Positions 33,714 through 42,575 of a stretch of 64,000 bases of DNA are shown piece by piece; position 1 is the stretch's first letter; every line of letters begins with the position of its first letter. The DNA is from JAENVU01 sp964639075 (GTDB lineage: Bacteria > Actinomycetota > Acidimicrobiia > IMCC26256 > JAENVU01). The notes beneath the pieces are model-generated. The model was not told the DNA's origin, ran no database searches, and saw only the letters and a program-made list of their open reading frames with translations. Location of the stretch: the NCBI GenBank assembly GCA_964639075.1, contig CAZXCB010000001.1:1-64000 (forward strand), written 5' to 3'. The position numbers and the translations under genes were made by a program.

Positions 33714-34818
33714 GGGAGTCGATGCGCTCCAGGCAGCCGGCGGCCGAGCTCGACACGCCGTCCACCTCGGCGAGCGCCACGAACGGTGAGGTCATCGCCC
33801 GCATGAGCGCGCCGTAGTCGAGCCCGAACGACACCTCGGCGCCGACCGCGAGGTGTTCCGATCCGGTGTCCAGCACAACGTGGTCGCTGCTCGCGCCGAG
33901 GACGCGCATGCCCGCCGGCGGCCCGAGACCGTCCGGGTCGACGTCCTGGCGGCCGAGCGCCAGCAACGCTTGCCGGACCGTGCCCGTGCCGGTCCGCGCC
34001 GAGGCCACACCGAACGCGGATCGCCCGACCGTGCCCCACGGGCGTGCCGGCTTGTCCTGGGACTCGATGACCTCGGCGACGAGCCTGAATGCGTCGGTGT
34101 GGAGCCCGCCGATGGCACCACGATGTACCGGGTCCCGACCGAGCAGGATGCTCTCGCCCAGACGCAGCTCGTTCACCCGCCCGACGTCGTCGGCTGCGAG
34201 AGCCCAGGCGAGGTTGGCCGAATTGCCTCCGGACACGGTCGCGAGCTCGACGCTCAGCTCGGATTCGATGGCGGTCGACAGCTCGCTGAGGACGCTCATG
34301 TTCGCCGCGTCGGGAACAACCCCGCTCTGACACGCGAGGTTCGTGCCGATACCGGCGAGCTCGAGCCCACGTCGGTCGCGCACCCAGCGCGCCAATGGCT
34401 CGACTGCGTCCGGCATGACACCTTCACGGAGATCCCCGAGCTCCACCATCAGGATCACCCGGTGCGCGCGCCCGAGGGCGAGCGCGGCCTCGGCGAGGTG
34501 CTCCAACACCACCCGTTCGCTGTTACAGCTCGCTGTCGCGAAGGCGACGACGCGCTCCGCCTGACTCACCATCGGGCTCCGCAGCAGGGTGACGGGCGCG
34601 GCACAGCCCGCGGCGCGCAGCGCCATGACGTTCTCGATTCGGGAATCGCCCAGCGCGCGCACGCCGCCATCGAGCATCGCCCGTGCGACGGCCGGCCGGC
34701 CGAGGCAGGCCTTGGTCACACCCGTGGCGGCGATGCCCTTCGGCGCGAGCCGGGTGACGAGCGCACGTGCGTTCTCGGCGACCCGGTCGAGCCGGACCTC
34801 GACGCGCGGCGCCGTCAC
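33706..34818 (-). CDS. Alanine/ornithine-racemase-family PLP enzyme
   Basis: 370 residues with a fold-type III barrel. The start VEVRLDRVAENARALV is the family's first helix, and the PLP lysine is Lys37 in ATGVTKACLG. Other landmarks are ALGDSRIENVMALRAAG, the VELGDLREGV block, and SGGNSANLAWAL that would hold the phosphate. The C-terminal domain supplies the catalytic Tyr in alanine racemases; a candidate is in the SFGLDYGALMRAM block. The family includes ornithine racemase and broad-specificity racemases. It is 13 bases downstream of DUF1611 on the same strand, so both share one transcript. The substrate is likely a D/L amino acid, but which one is not known. Confidence 0.87.
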   Translation of the reverse strand: MTAPRVEVRLDRVAENARALVTRLAPKGIAATGVTKACLGRPAVARAMLDGGVRALGDSRIENVMALRAAGCAAPVTLLRSPMVSQAERVVAFATASCNSERVVLEHLAEAALALGRAHRVILMVELGDLREGVMPDAVEPLARWVRDRRGLELAGIGTNLACQSGVVPDAANMSVLSELSTAIESELSVELATVSGGNSANLAWALAADDVGRVNELRLGESILLGRDPVHRGAIGGLHTDAFRLVAEVIESQDKPARPWGTVGRSAFGVASARTGTGTVRQALLALGRQDVDPDGLGPPAGMRVLGASSDHVVLDTGSEHLAVGAEVSFGLDYGALMRAMTSPFVALAEVDGVSSSAAGCLERIDSLT

Positions 34819-34831
34819 CGGCCGGCCGCGG

Positions 34832-35965
34832 TCATGACGGCGTGAGGTCGGGGAACGCGCCCAGCACCATCTCGACCAAACGGTCCGGGGAGCTCGTCAG
34901 CGGATCACACACCGGAAGCCCGAGTCGCCGCGCGTGCGCCTCGATCTCGGGCTCGATCTCGGCGGGGGTCATGCCCTCGTGGTTCATGGTGAGGCCGACG
35001 ACGCGTGTCGGAGCGAACGTCTCGATGAGCGCGATCTCCGATTCGGGCGTCGGCATCGGCAGACTCGGGAAGTCGCTCAATGCCGCGCGCCGCGGCGCGT
35101 GTTGCAGCACCACCCCGGCGGGACGGCTCCCTCGCAGGATGTAGGCGGACGTCAGGTACGCGGGATGGCTCAACGCTCCCTGTCCCTCGACGACGATCAC
35201 CGCCGGGTTCTCCGCCGCGGCCTCGACGACGGTGCGCTCGAGCTCGCCCGAGCAGAACTGGGGGGCGATCGCGTCCAGCGCGACGCCGTGCCGGGCACCC
35301 TGGATCAGGCTCGTCTGGCCGGTGCCGACCATCACGGACCGGACCCCGGCCGCGTTGAGCGCCTGCGTCATGAGGGTCGCGGGCGTCCGCTTGCCGATGG
35401 CGCCGTCGGTGCCGAGCACGGCGATCCGGGGGCACGTCACCGCGAAGATGTCCCCGGAGAAGATCCGCAGGTCCTCTTTCGCCCGCGGGCGGCGGACATC
35501 GAGCAGCACGACCCCGCTCGCCGCGCTCGCGGCGACGAACTCCGGGTCGTCGTTCAGGAACTCGTGCAGCCCGTTGACCACGCTCATACCGAGCGCGATT
35601 GCATCGAGCACGACCCGACGCTCCGCCGGTGACAGGCGGCCGCTGGCCGGGGCGACACCGAAGATGAAGTAGTCCGGCACGCGGCCGATCCCGGCAGCTA
35701 CCGCGGCCAGGCTCGCGTGGACGGGAACTCCGTTCGGCACGCCGTCGAGCACTTGGCCCGCGTCGCCGCCGGCACGGCGACTGTCGATCACACCGAGCAC
35801 GTCGTACCGGTCGGAATGGCGAACCAGGCCGTTCGCGGTCTTGCCGTCGAGCTCGCCGAAGTTGCCCTCGCAGTACACGACTGCGGTGCTCCCCGTCGGC
35901 GCGGCAATCGGCGCCGGCTCGACGCGCGCGTCGACCAGGTCGGAGAACAGGGACATCGATCGCAT
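34832..35965 (-). CDS. DUF1611 (DgcN-like) family protein
   Basis: 377 residues from the ATG at 35963-35965 (a second ATG at 35956 is possible). Residues ~20-170 are a Rossmann-like N-terminal domain (VVYCEGNFGELDGKTANGLV, VLGVIDSRRAG). Residues ~190-370 are a P-loop-like domain with IAVLGTDGAIGKRTPATLM and the VMVGTGQTSLIQGARHGVALD block. Family members include DgcN, a D-glutamate N-acetyltransferase in marine bacteria that works with an N-acetyl-glutamate racemase. Here the partner gene is a PLP racemase of a different fold, which suggests an analogous D-amino-acid route. Translation start access appears controlled by a hairpin. Confidence 0.87.
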   Translation of the reverse strand: MRSMSLFSDLVDARVEPAPIAAPTGSTAVVYCEGNFGELDGKTANGLVRHSDRYDVLGVIDSRRAGGDAGQVLDGVPNGVPVHASLAAVAAGIGRVPDYFIFGVAPASGRLSPAERRVVLDAIALGMSVVNGLHEFLNDDPEFVAASAASGVVLLDVRRPRAKEDLRIFSGDIFAVTCPRIAVLGTDGAIGKRTPATLMTQALNAAGVRSVMVGTGQTSLIQGARHGVALDAIAPQFCSGELERTVVEAAAENPAVIVVEGQGALSHPAYLTSAYILRGSRPAGVVLQHAPRRAALSDFPSLPMPTPESEIALIETFAPTRVVGLTMNHEGMTPAEIEPEIEAHARRLGLPVCDPLTSSPDRLVEMVLGAFPDLTPS

Positions 35966-36071
35966 GACACTCCTCTGAAGGCTCAGAGGAGGCGACAAGG
36001 TCGACGGGGACATGAATCCCGAGCGGTGGCGAGGCGTCTTCCCTAAGAAGGGATGAACGGGGCCGACTCTA
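35966..36071 (-). promoter_or_regulatory. Structured 5' leader of the DUF1611-racemase operon, candidate RNA switch
   Basis: Reading the minus strand, three hairpins follow one another: UCCCU-UCUU-AGGGA (36053-36040), GGGA-UUCAUG-UCCC (about 36019-36006) and the RBS hairpin (35991-35970). A possible -10 box, TAGAGT on the minus strand (36071-36066), would put the RNA start just before the first hairpin and give a leader of about 95 bases. I do not recognise a known riboswitch class. The remaining bases 36072-36382 hold the spacer to the plus-strand exported-protein gene, and I see nothing else there. Confidence 0.5.
35970..35991 (-). promoter_or_regulatory. Perfect hairpin sequestering the DUF1611 ribosome binding site
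   Basis: On the minus-strand transcript CTCCTCTGA-GCCU-UCAGAGGAG forms a perfect 9-bp stem with a 4-base loop. The 3' arm contains the whole Shine-Dalgarno AGAGGAG, and the ATG comes 4 bases after the arm. Translation should need the stem to open, by ligand, protein or temperature. Confidence 0.8.
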
Positions 36072-36382
36072 CCAGCGATCCACGCCGTGACCGGTTCGCG
36101 ATCATTGCGACGCGTGGTCGGTCCGGTGCAGGTGACATCCGAGCCGAGCGAAGGGCAGCAGCGGTGAGTCCTTGGGCACCGACGCGCGTCCGGACCGGCA
36201 CCGGAACCGCGGCGAGCTCGCCAAGCCGATCCAGGGCGCGGCGCGATCGTCGTGGCAACATCGCGCATCTCGCGAAGTGGGCCAACCGACCTACGCGCGG
36301 GCGGAGAGCGATCCACCCTGACTCCTTCGGCGGCGGCGGGGTGCCGGTATCGTCCCGCCGGCGCCGACGGAGGGAAGCGGGC

Positions 36383-39328
36383 ATGAGGCAGGGGATCGTT
36401 CGTGGTCTGGCGGTCGGCGCGCTCCTCGCCCTCGCGCCGGCGTCACCCGCGGTGGGTGGCACCCTGGCTGCCGGCCGCGGCGCCGACCGCAACGCCCCCA
36501 GCAGCTCGGCCTCACGCGCACCGGCGACACCCTGGACGCGCGCGGCCTGGGATGACGCGGTCAAGTCGGCACCGAGGGCCGACACGGGCTCGGTCCGGTC
36601 CGGAGGGACGACGTCGGTGACGGCGGCCGCGGCTCCGGCGCTCGCCGTCACGCCCGACACGAACCTGGTGCGCGGCCAGGTCGTCTCGGTGACCGGCTCG
36701 GACCTCGGCAGCGGTCAGATCGTGCTCGTGCAATGCCCGGTCGACGTCGCCCCGGCGTACTTCTGCGACTACCGGAGCGCCGCGGTCGTCACGCCCGACG
36801 CGTCGGGCTCCATCGCCGCGAGCTTCACCGTCCACCGCGTCATCGAGAGTCCCGTCGGTCGCGTCGACTGCGCGAGCGCTCCCGGCACGTGTGATCTCGT
36901 CGCCGCCAGTCTCGGCGCCGCGATCCTGGCGCGCCACGCGCTCGCGTTCGACCCGACCGCGCCCCCGCCGGACTCGAGGATCACCGTGACCCCGTCGACC
37001 GGCCTGCTCGGCAACCAGAGCGTGACCGTGGCCGGGAGCGGATTCCTCCCCGCCGACCAGGTCTGGGTCCGCGAGTGCGCGGTCGTCGACGCGGAGTGCC
37101 AGGGGTCCTTCCTCCAGGTCATCACCGATGCGGCCGGGGCCTTCTCGACGCCGCTGACCGTTCGGCTGCGTGTGAACGACGCCACCGGCACCACCACGCA
37201 CTGCCTCGCGGTCGACTGCATCGTGCGGGCGTCGAGCCACACGGATCTCGAGTTCGAGGCCAGCGCGCCCATCACCTTCGATCCGGGTCAGCCGCCACCC
37301 TCGCTGCCGTCGATCACCGTCACGCCGTCGACCGGCCTGCTCCACGACCAGACGGTGACGATCACCGGAACCGGGTTCGACCCCGCGGAGTACGTCGACA
37401 TCACCGAGTGCATCGCCACCGACCCGTACTGCTACGAGTACCTGGTGGGCGCCGAGCCCGACGCGGCCGGCAGCTTCACCGCCACCGCCCCTGTGACCCG
37501 ACTCGTCGCCGGCTACTCCCCCGGTGGCCTGGACGTCGTCGACTGCGCCCTCACGCCGTGTCGCATCACCGCGACCGGCTACACGAACGAGGACACCCTG
37601 GCGTTGCGGGCGAGCGCGCCCGTCTCCTTCGACGGCTCGGTCGCGCCGCCGGTCCCGCCCGCGGTGACCGTCACCCCCTCCACGAACCTGCCCTATCGCG
37701 CCGACGTCACGGTGCGCGGCACCGGCTACCGCCCGGGCTCCCCGATCTACGCGGACTACTGCGGCGGGTCGATGGAGACCGGCGGCTGCGCGTCCTACGC
37801 GGAGGGCACGGCCGACGCGTCGGGCACGGTCGAGCTCACCCTCACGGTCAAGCGCCGGATCTTCACGGGCGGCGTCGATCCGATCGACTGCGTCGAGGTG
37901 GGGACCACCTGCTCCGTGAACGTCTCCGGTGCGCGCGGCTACGAGCGCGCGCAGATCGACGTGTCGTTCGACCCGAACGCACCGATCCCTCCGTCACCGG
38001 TCGCGACCGTCACCCCCGATCACGACCTCGGGTACCGCCAGACGTTGGCCGTCACCGGGTCCGGCTTCGCCCCGGGCAGCGTGCCGGTGCAGCAATGCGG
38101 TCGCGTCGACCTCGGATTCGACTCGTTCGAGATCTGCGCCGGGTTCACCGAGCTCCAGGCCGGCGCAGACGGGGCCGTCTCGGGGACGGTCGAGGTGCGC
38201 CGATTCCCCTCGTTCTTCCCCGGTGAGTCGCTCGACTGCGCGACGAGCGCGACGCCGTGCACGCTCCGGATCGGATCCGGCGACCCGGACGAATCGGCGA
38301 TCGTGCCGCTCGCGTTCGACCCGAGCTCACAACCGCCGCCGCCGCCGGTCGTCACGGTCTCCCCGCGCACCCACCTGCACGACGGCCAGGAGGTGACCGC
38401 GCGTGGCAGCCGCTTCGGGGCCGGCGCCCTGCTCGGGCTGGCCCAGTGCCGGGCCGGCGTGACCCAGATCGCCGACGGGTGCGACATCTCCCACGCGAGC
38501 GTGGCCGTCACCGACGCCGCAGGCGCGTTCACGGCCACCCGGACGGTGGCCGGTGTGATCGGGACCTCCCAGGGACCGGTCGACTGCACCGTCGCCGGCG
38601 CGTGCGTCCTCGCGGTCGCCAACGCCGGCGAGCTCAGCGAGCTCGCGGTGGCCCCCCTGCAGATCGACGCGCCCACACTGGCGGTGCACGACGCCACGGT
38701 GATGGAGGGCACCGGCGAGGACATGCACACCGAGGTCATGGTCGAGCTGTCGGCGCCGACCACCACGCCGTTGACCGTCGAATGGCAGGCGGCCGCCGCG
38801 ACCGCCGGCGACCAGGACTTCGCGCCGCGGCGGGGCCGCGTCACCATCCCGGCCGGGGCGGCCGAGGCGATGATCCCGCTCCACGTCGTCGGTGACCGGC
38901 TCGACGAGACGACCGAGCACTTCACGGTGGAGGTCACGCGGGCACTGGGCACGCGCGTCACCGACCGTCGCGCCACGGTCACGATCACCGACGACGACCG
39001 GGCGCCGAGCGTGTCGGTCCGCGACGGCCGGCGTCGCGAGGACCACGGCGAAGCCCACGCCGAGGTGCTGCTGTCCGCGCCCAGCGGCCAGACCGTGATC
39101 GTGCACTACGTGACCCACCACGGTACGGCCCGGGCCGGCTCCGACTACGTGCGCAAGGACAGCCGGCTCGTGTTCCTCCCGGGCGAGACCCGGCACCTGG
39201 TCCGCATCCTGCTGGTCGACGACCACGCGCACGAGCCCACGGAGTGGTTCCGCGTCGAGCTCGACCGGGCCGAGCACGCGCACCCGGCGGACGCCGTCGG
39301 CATCGTGACCGTCACCGACGACGACTGA
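36383..39328 (+). CDS. Exported protein with six neocarzinostatin-like repeats and two Calx-beta domains
   Basis: 981 residues from the ATG at 36383, which begins a signal peptide (IVRGLAVGALLALAPASPAVGG); the open frame upstream is Arg-rich and unlikely. Six ~105-residue repeats start near residues 85, 197, 308, 426, 538 and 655, each with a TVTPSTxL strand, a GSGF turn, a QC or EC cysteine and later a DC...C pair ending in a FDP strand. This is the pattern of the neocarzinostatin beta-sandwich fold. Two Calx-beta domains follow (about 765-872 and 873-981). The protein ends right after the last domain, with no sortase or transmembrane anchor. Ligand binding or adhesion is inferred from the domains. 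Confidence 0.85.
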   Translation: MRQGIVRGLAVGALLALAPASPAVGGTLAAGRGADRNAPSSSASRAPATPWTRAAWDDAVKSAPRADTGSVRSGGTTSVTAAAAPALAVTPDTNLVRGQVVSVTGSDLGSGQIVLVQCPVDVAPAYFCDYRSAAVVTPDASGSIAASFTVHRVIESPVGRVDCASAPGTCDLVAASLGAAILARHALAFDPTAPPPDSRITVTPSTGLLGNQSVTVAGSGFLPADQVWVRECAVVDAECQGSFLQVITDAAGAFSTPLTVRLRVNDATGTTTHCLAVDCIVRASSHTDLEFEASAPITFDPGQPPPSLPSITVTPSTGLLHDQTVTITGTGFDPAEYVDITECIATDPYCYEYLVGAEPDAAGSFTATAPVTRLVAGYSPGGLDVVDCALTPCRITATGYTNEDTLALRASAPVSFDGSVAPPVPPAVTVTPSTNLPYRADVTVRGTGYRPGSPIYADYCGGSMETGGCASYAEGTADASGTVELTLTVKRRIFTGGVDPIDCVEVGTTCSVNVSGARGYERAQIDVSFDPNAPIPPSPVATVTPDHDLGYRQTLAVTGSGFAPGSVPVQQCGRVDLGFDSFEICAGFTELQAGADGAVSGTVEVRRFPSFFPGESLDCATSATPCTLRIGSGDPDESAIVPLAFDPSSQPPPPPVVTVSPRTHLHDGQEVTARGSRFGAGALLGLAQCRAGVTQIADGCDISHASVAVTDAAGAFTATRTVAGVIGTSQGPVDCTVAGACVLAVANAGELSELAVAPLQIDAPTLAVHDATVMEGTGEDMHTEVMVELSAPTTTPLTVEWQAAAATAGDQDFAPRRGRVTIPAGAAEAMIPLHVVGDRLDETTEHFTVEVTRALGTRVTDRRATVTITDDDRAPSVSVRDGRRREDHGEAHAEVLLSAPSGQTVIVHYVTHHGTARAGSDYVRKDSRLVFLPGETRHLVRILLVDDHAHEPTEWFRVELDRAEHAHPADAVGIVTVTDDD

Positions 39329-39364
39329 ATCGAGCGCGCCCCGCGCGGCCTCGACCGGCGCGTC

Positions 39365-40126
39365 CTACGTGTGCATCTCCATCATCTCCCAGCACGCGTC
39401 GTCCGGTGCCGCCGGACCACTCGCGAGCAGGCACGGGTGGTGGCCGACGAAGACGTCGGGCTCGTGGAACCACTCGGGCACGACCCACGCGTGGAGGAGC
39501 CAGAAGTTGCCGAGGTAGACGGTGCTGCCGGCCACGCCGGGTGGGCACGGACCGTCGAAGATGACGAGGCCCGTCGAGCTGGAGATGCAGAGGTACTCGT
39601 GCCGGTGCCACCAGTCGTTGTCCCCGGGGAACCCGGCCGGGGGTCCGTCGGGGCCGTTGTTCACGTACCAGCTGAACCCGACGAGCTTCGCGTCGGGCCC
39701 GTTCCCGTCGTACTGGAGGAACGACGGGCGGGTCGGGTTGAACGTCCCTGCCAGCGGGCTGCCGAGCGCGTGGTGCGTGCCCATTCCCTCGGCGTAGTTC
39801 ACCGACGCGCGCCAGCCGGCGGCCTCCGCCTCACCGCGCGTGGGCCACTGCATCGCGTAGATCAACGCCGCGTCGAACGAGCCCGACACCGAGATGCAGT
39901 CGTCCCAGCTCAGGTCGCCCTTCTCGATCCCCCGGTCGATGTACCACTGCGCGCCCGGATCGTCGGGCATGAGCTCCGAGTGGCACCACCACGGGCGGGT
40001 GTTCGGGCTCGTCTCCTGGTGGTGCAGCGCCATCGGCTTGAAGCACGCCGTGAGCACCACCGCGGCGGCCGCGACGAGTGCGATCCGCCGGCCCACCGAG
40101 ACCGACCTTCGAAGTGGATGCGTCAT
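39365..40126 (-). CDS. Predicted lipoprotein of unknown function, Trp/His/Cys rich
   Basis: 253 residues from the ATG at 40124-40126. The N-terminus RRIALVAAAAVVLTACF has a lipobox ending at Cys28, so the protein is probably lipid-anchored outside the membrane. The mature part is rich in Trp and His, for example HHQETSPNTRPWWCHSE near the start and FPGDNDWWHRHEYLC in the middle, and has several paired cysteines. These features resemble small secreted enzymes or metal-binding proteins found as hypotheticals in Actinobacteria, but I recognise no family and no catalytic motif. It is convergent with the neocarzinostatin-repeat gene (36 bases between stops). Confidence 0.78.
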   Translation of the reverse strand: MTHPLRRSVSVGRRIALVAAAAVVLTACFKPMALHHQETSPNTRPWWCHSELMPDDPGAQWYIDRGIEKGDLSWDDCISVSGSFDAALIYAMQWPTRGEAEAAGWRASVNYAEGMGTHHALGSPLAGTFNPTRPSFLQYDGNGPDAKLVGFSWYVNNGPDGPPAGFPGDNDWWHRHEYLCISSSTGLVIFDGPCPPGVAGSTVYLGNFWLLHAWVVPEWFHEPDVFVGHHPCLLASGPAAPDDACWEMMEMHT

Positions 40127-40221
40127 GCCGGACCCCCCGCTCGACGGTCGAAGGTACACCGGCGCCGGCCCCGGGCCAAGGGGAACCAGCCCCGGGGTCC
40201 GGGCGGCCCGGGACACAACGC

Positions 40222-41988
40222 CTAGGCCGGATCGGTGAAGGCGAGGTCGGCGACGGTGACGCTGCCGGACGCAGTCGGTCCGGCGACGAGCGCGACCGAC
40301 CGGATCGCGTGCAGGTCCACCCCCGCGAACGCGCTGAGTGGGATCCGGACGGTCGCGTCGTAGAGCTTCGGCACCGAGAACGACGTCGTCGCGCCGGGCG
40401 GGTACCGCAGGGCCGGGCTGAAGCTCGCGATCGGCGCGAACGCGCGGCGACCCGCCGCGTCTTGCAGCCGCACGAACGCGTCCTGGCGCAGCCCGAGCAG
40501 GTTCAGCGGATTCGTGAACACGAGGCCGGCCCGCAACGTGAGCGCGCGGTAGCGCGCGACGTCACCCTTGGCCGCCGGGATGTCGAACTCGGCCCGCGCG
40601 CCGGGATCCGTCCACGTCAGTCGCAGCTGCGACAGACCGAGCGCCTGCGGCGCGAGGAAGCTGAACGACGAGTGCGGTTCCTGCTCGCCGCCGAAGGAAT
40701 CGTTCGAGAGGCAGAACGGGTACGGGAACGTCGCGCCGCACATCGCGACCTCCGAGAACCCGGTGAAGTGCACGTTCCCACCCGCGGTGTCGCGCAGCAA
40801 CGCACTGCCGCTACGCATCCGGGCGACGTCGAGACGGGCTGTGCGTGACGCACCCGCGTGGTACGACACCGAGACGTCGGAGTGCGCGATGCGCGTGAGC
40901 GACGGTGGACGCGCCGCCGAACCGTCGAGATACGGATCGAGCGCCTGCTCGCCACCGAGGTAGCGCCGGAAGAAGGTCGCGAAGACGATCGCACCGACCG
41001 CACGTTGCCCGGCGGCGTCGAGCCGCCCGGTGCTCGGCACTCCCGGTCCGCAGAACGGCTCCTCGGGGTCCCACCAGTCGTCGCCGCCGCCGGGATACGG
41101 CGGCGTCCAGGCGGAGTTGAAGAAGTTGTGGTCGGCGCCGTAGACGAGCACCGCGTGCTTCGGCGCGCTGTCGGTCGAGTCGGTGTAGCGGGCGTCGTCG
41201 TAGAAGTGGATGCCCTGGAGGTCCGACACGTCGCCGTCGCAGTACGGCAGCACCACCTCGAGCGCCACGCGGTTGAGGACCACACGCGAGAAGTCGGTCG
41301 GCGCCAACGCGATCACGGCCCGGATCGAGTACGGCGAGCCGAACGCCTGGTTCAACGCCGCCGCCGCCACGACTCCCTCGCCACCCCGGCTGTGGCCCAT
41401 CAGGCCGATGTTGCCCAGGTCGACGTGGCCGGCGAACTTCGTCCCGAACGGCGCACCGCCGGTGGTCTCCCACCTCCGCCAGAGATCGAGGTGGTGGAGC
41501 ACGAGCTGACCCCGTGCGTTCGCGCCGAGGTCGGCCGCGGCGTCGTCGTTGTAGTTGATCGAGTTCGCGCTGATCGACGCGACGATGTAGCCGCGGGACG
41601 CGAGCAGGGTCGCGGCGTCGGCGTAGCCGCGGTGGCTCGCGATCGGGACCCGCCCGGGGCCGCACGGCCACTCGAAGTACGGCACCCGGGTCGCCGGGTC
41701 GAAGCAGGTCAGATGCCGACCGTGCAGGAAGACCACCAACGGGAACGTCCCGTTCAGCGCGCGCGGGTAGTACACCCGGGCACGCACCTCGACCGGCGCC
41801 GGGAACCCGTTCGGCGTGAACGCGGTGTCGCCGAAGCCGTAGTCGGCGACGCCCACCGGGTACGCGCCCGCGAGCCCGGGATCCGGCGGTGACGCGGCCG
41901 GCGCCGCCGCGGTGGTGCCGAGCGCGCCGACGAGGCCGACGACGACGGCGACCGCGATCACCACGCGCCGGAGCCGCGCGCCGCTCAC
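40222..41988 (-). CDS. Secreted alpha/beta hydrolase (polyester/lipase-type)
   Basis: 588 residues from a GTG at 41986-41988 that overlaps the stop of the upstream gene (GTGA). A signal segment RRVVIAVAVVVGLVGALG precedes an alpha/beta-hydrolase domain with LVVFLHGRH (oxyanion strand), the nucleophile elbow LMGHSRGGEGV, a likely acid in the VLPYCDGDVSDLQG block and the His in GADHNFFNS. The last ~200 residues are beta-rich and may form a carbohydrate-binding or lid module. Cysteines are frequent, as in secreted proteins. It could act on esters or polymers outside the cell. It is co-transcribed with the small exported gene upstream. Confidence 0.85.
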   Translation of the reverse strand: MSGARLRRVVIAVAVVVGLVGALGTTAAAPAASPPDPGLAGAYPVGVADYGFGDTAFTPNGFPAPVEVRARVYYPRALNGTFPLVVFLHGRHLTCFDPATRVPYFEWPCGPGRVPIASHRGYADAATLLASRGYIVASISANSINYNDDAAADLGANARGQLVLHHLDLWRRWETTGGAPFGTKFAGHVDLGNIGLMGHSRGGEGVVAAAALNQAFGSPYSIRAVIALAPTDFSRVVLNRVALEVVLPYCDGDVSDLQGIHFYDDARYTDSTDSAPKHAVLVYGADHNFFNSAWTPPYPGGGDDWWDPEEPFCGPGVPSTGRLDAAGQRAVGAIVFATFFRRYLGGEQALDPYLDGSAARPPSLTRIAHSDVSVSYHAGASRTARLDVARMRSGSALLRDTAGGNVHFTGFSEVAMCGATFPYPFCLSNDSFGGEQEPHSSFSFLAPQALGLSQLRLTWTDPGARAEFDIPAAKGDVARYRALTLRAGLVFTNPLNLLGLRQDAFVRLQDAAGRRAFAPIASFSPALRYPPGATTSFSVPKLYDATVRIPLSAFAGVDLHAIRSVALVAGPTASGSVTVADLAFTDPA

Positions 41989-42470
41989 CCCACCACCACC
42001 GCGATCGTCCGGGCACCGGACTGCGGGCCGTTCTCGCCGTAGCTCCAGGTGACCTGCGCGCCGACGCGCAGCCACGACCGGTCGAAGCTGACCGTCGACG
42101 CCGCGGAGAGGTCGGGGCTCGGACGCGCCCGTCCGATGACGCGACCGTCGACGCGCACGACGATCGGCATGGCCCGCACCGCGAACGGTCCCCCGTGCAG
42201 CGTGAGTCGCAGCGGTGCCGTGGACGCGCCCTCCGACGGCGCCGGCGCCTCGACCGCTTCGACGGAGACGCCGTCGCCGGTGGCGACGACCGCGCCGGGC
42301 GCCGCGAGACCCTCGGTGGTCCGCTGCGCCTGCGCCGCGTCGGGAGGTGGAGGGACGCGGTCGCCGATCGGCCCGCCCGGGTCGTCGTTCGCACCCGCGG
42401 TCGCGAGCCCGACCGTCACGAGCACCGCCGCGACCACCCCGATCCCCGTCGCCAGCACGCTGCGTCGCAT
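41985..42470 (-). CDS. Small exported protein of unknown function
   Basis: 161 residues from the ATG at 42468-42470; the longer open frame adds a Pro/Arg-rich stretch without signal features. A signal peptide RRSVLATGIGVVAAVLVTVG is followed by an acidic, Pro-rich linker and a beta-rich C-terminal half (LRLTLHGGPFAVRAMPIVVRV... LRVGAQVTWSYGENG). The stop overlaps the start of the secreted hydrolase by 4 bases, so the two are coupled and may act together outside the cell. No family was recognised. Confidence 0.72.
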   Translation of the reverse strand: MRRSVLATGIGVVAAVLVTVGLATAGANDDPGGPIGDRVPPPPDAAQAQRTTEGLAAPGAVVATGDGVSVEAVEAPAPSEGASTAPLRLTLHGGPFAVRAMPIVVRVDGRVIGRARPSPDLSAASTVSFDRSWLRVGAQVTWSYGENGPQSGARTIAVVVG

Positions 42471-42575
42471 CGGCCCTCCCCCGAACCGATCGGGGCCTGC
42501 CACCCTCGACTGGTCGCCCACTCGGATCGCCGAGGTTGGCAGCCGCACCGCCGCCGCGCAAGACGGCCGCGCGGC

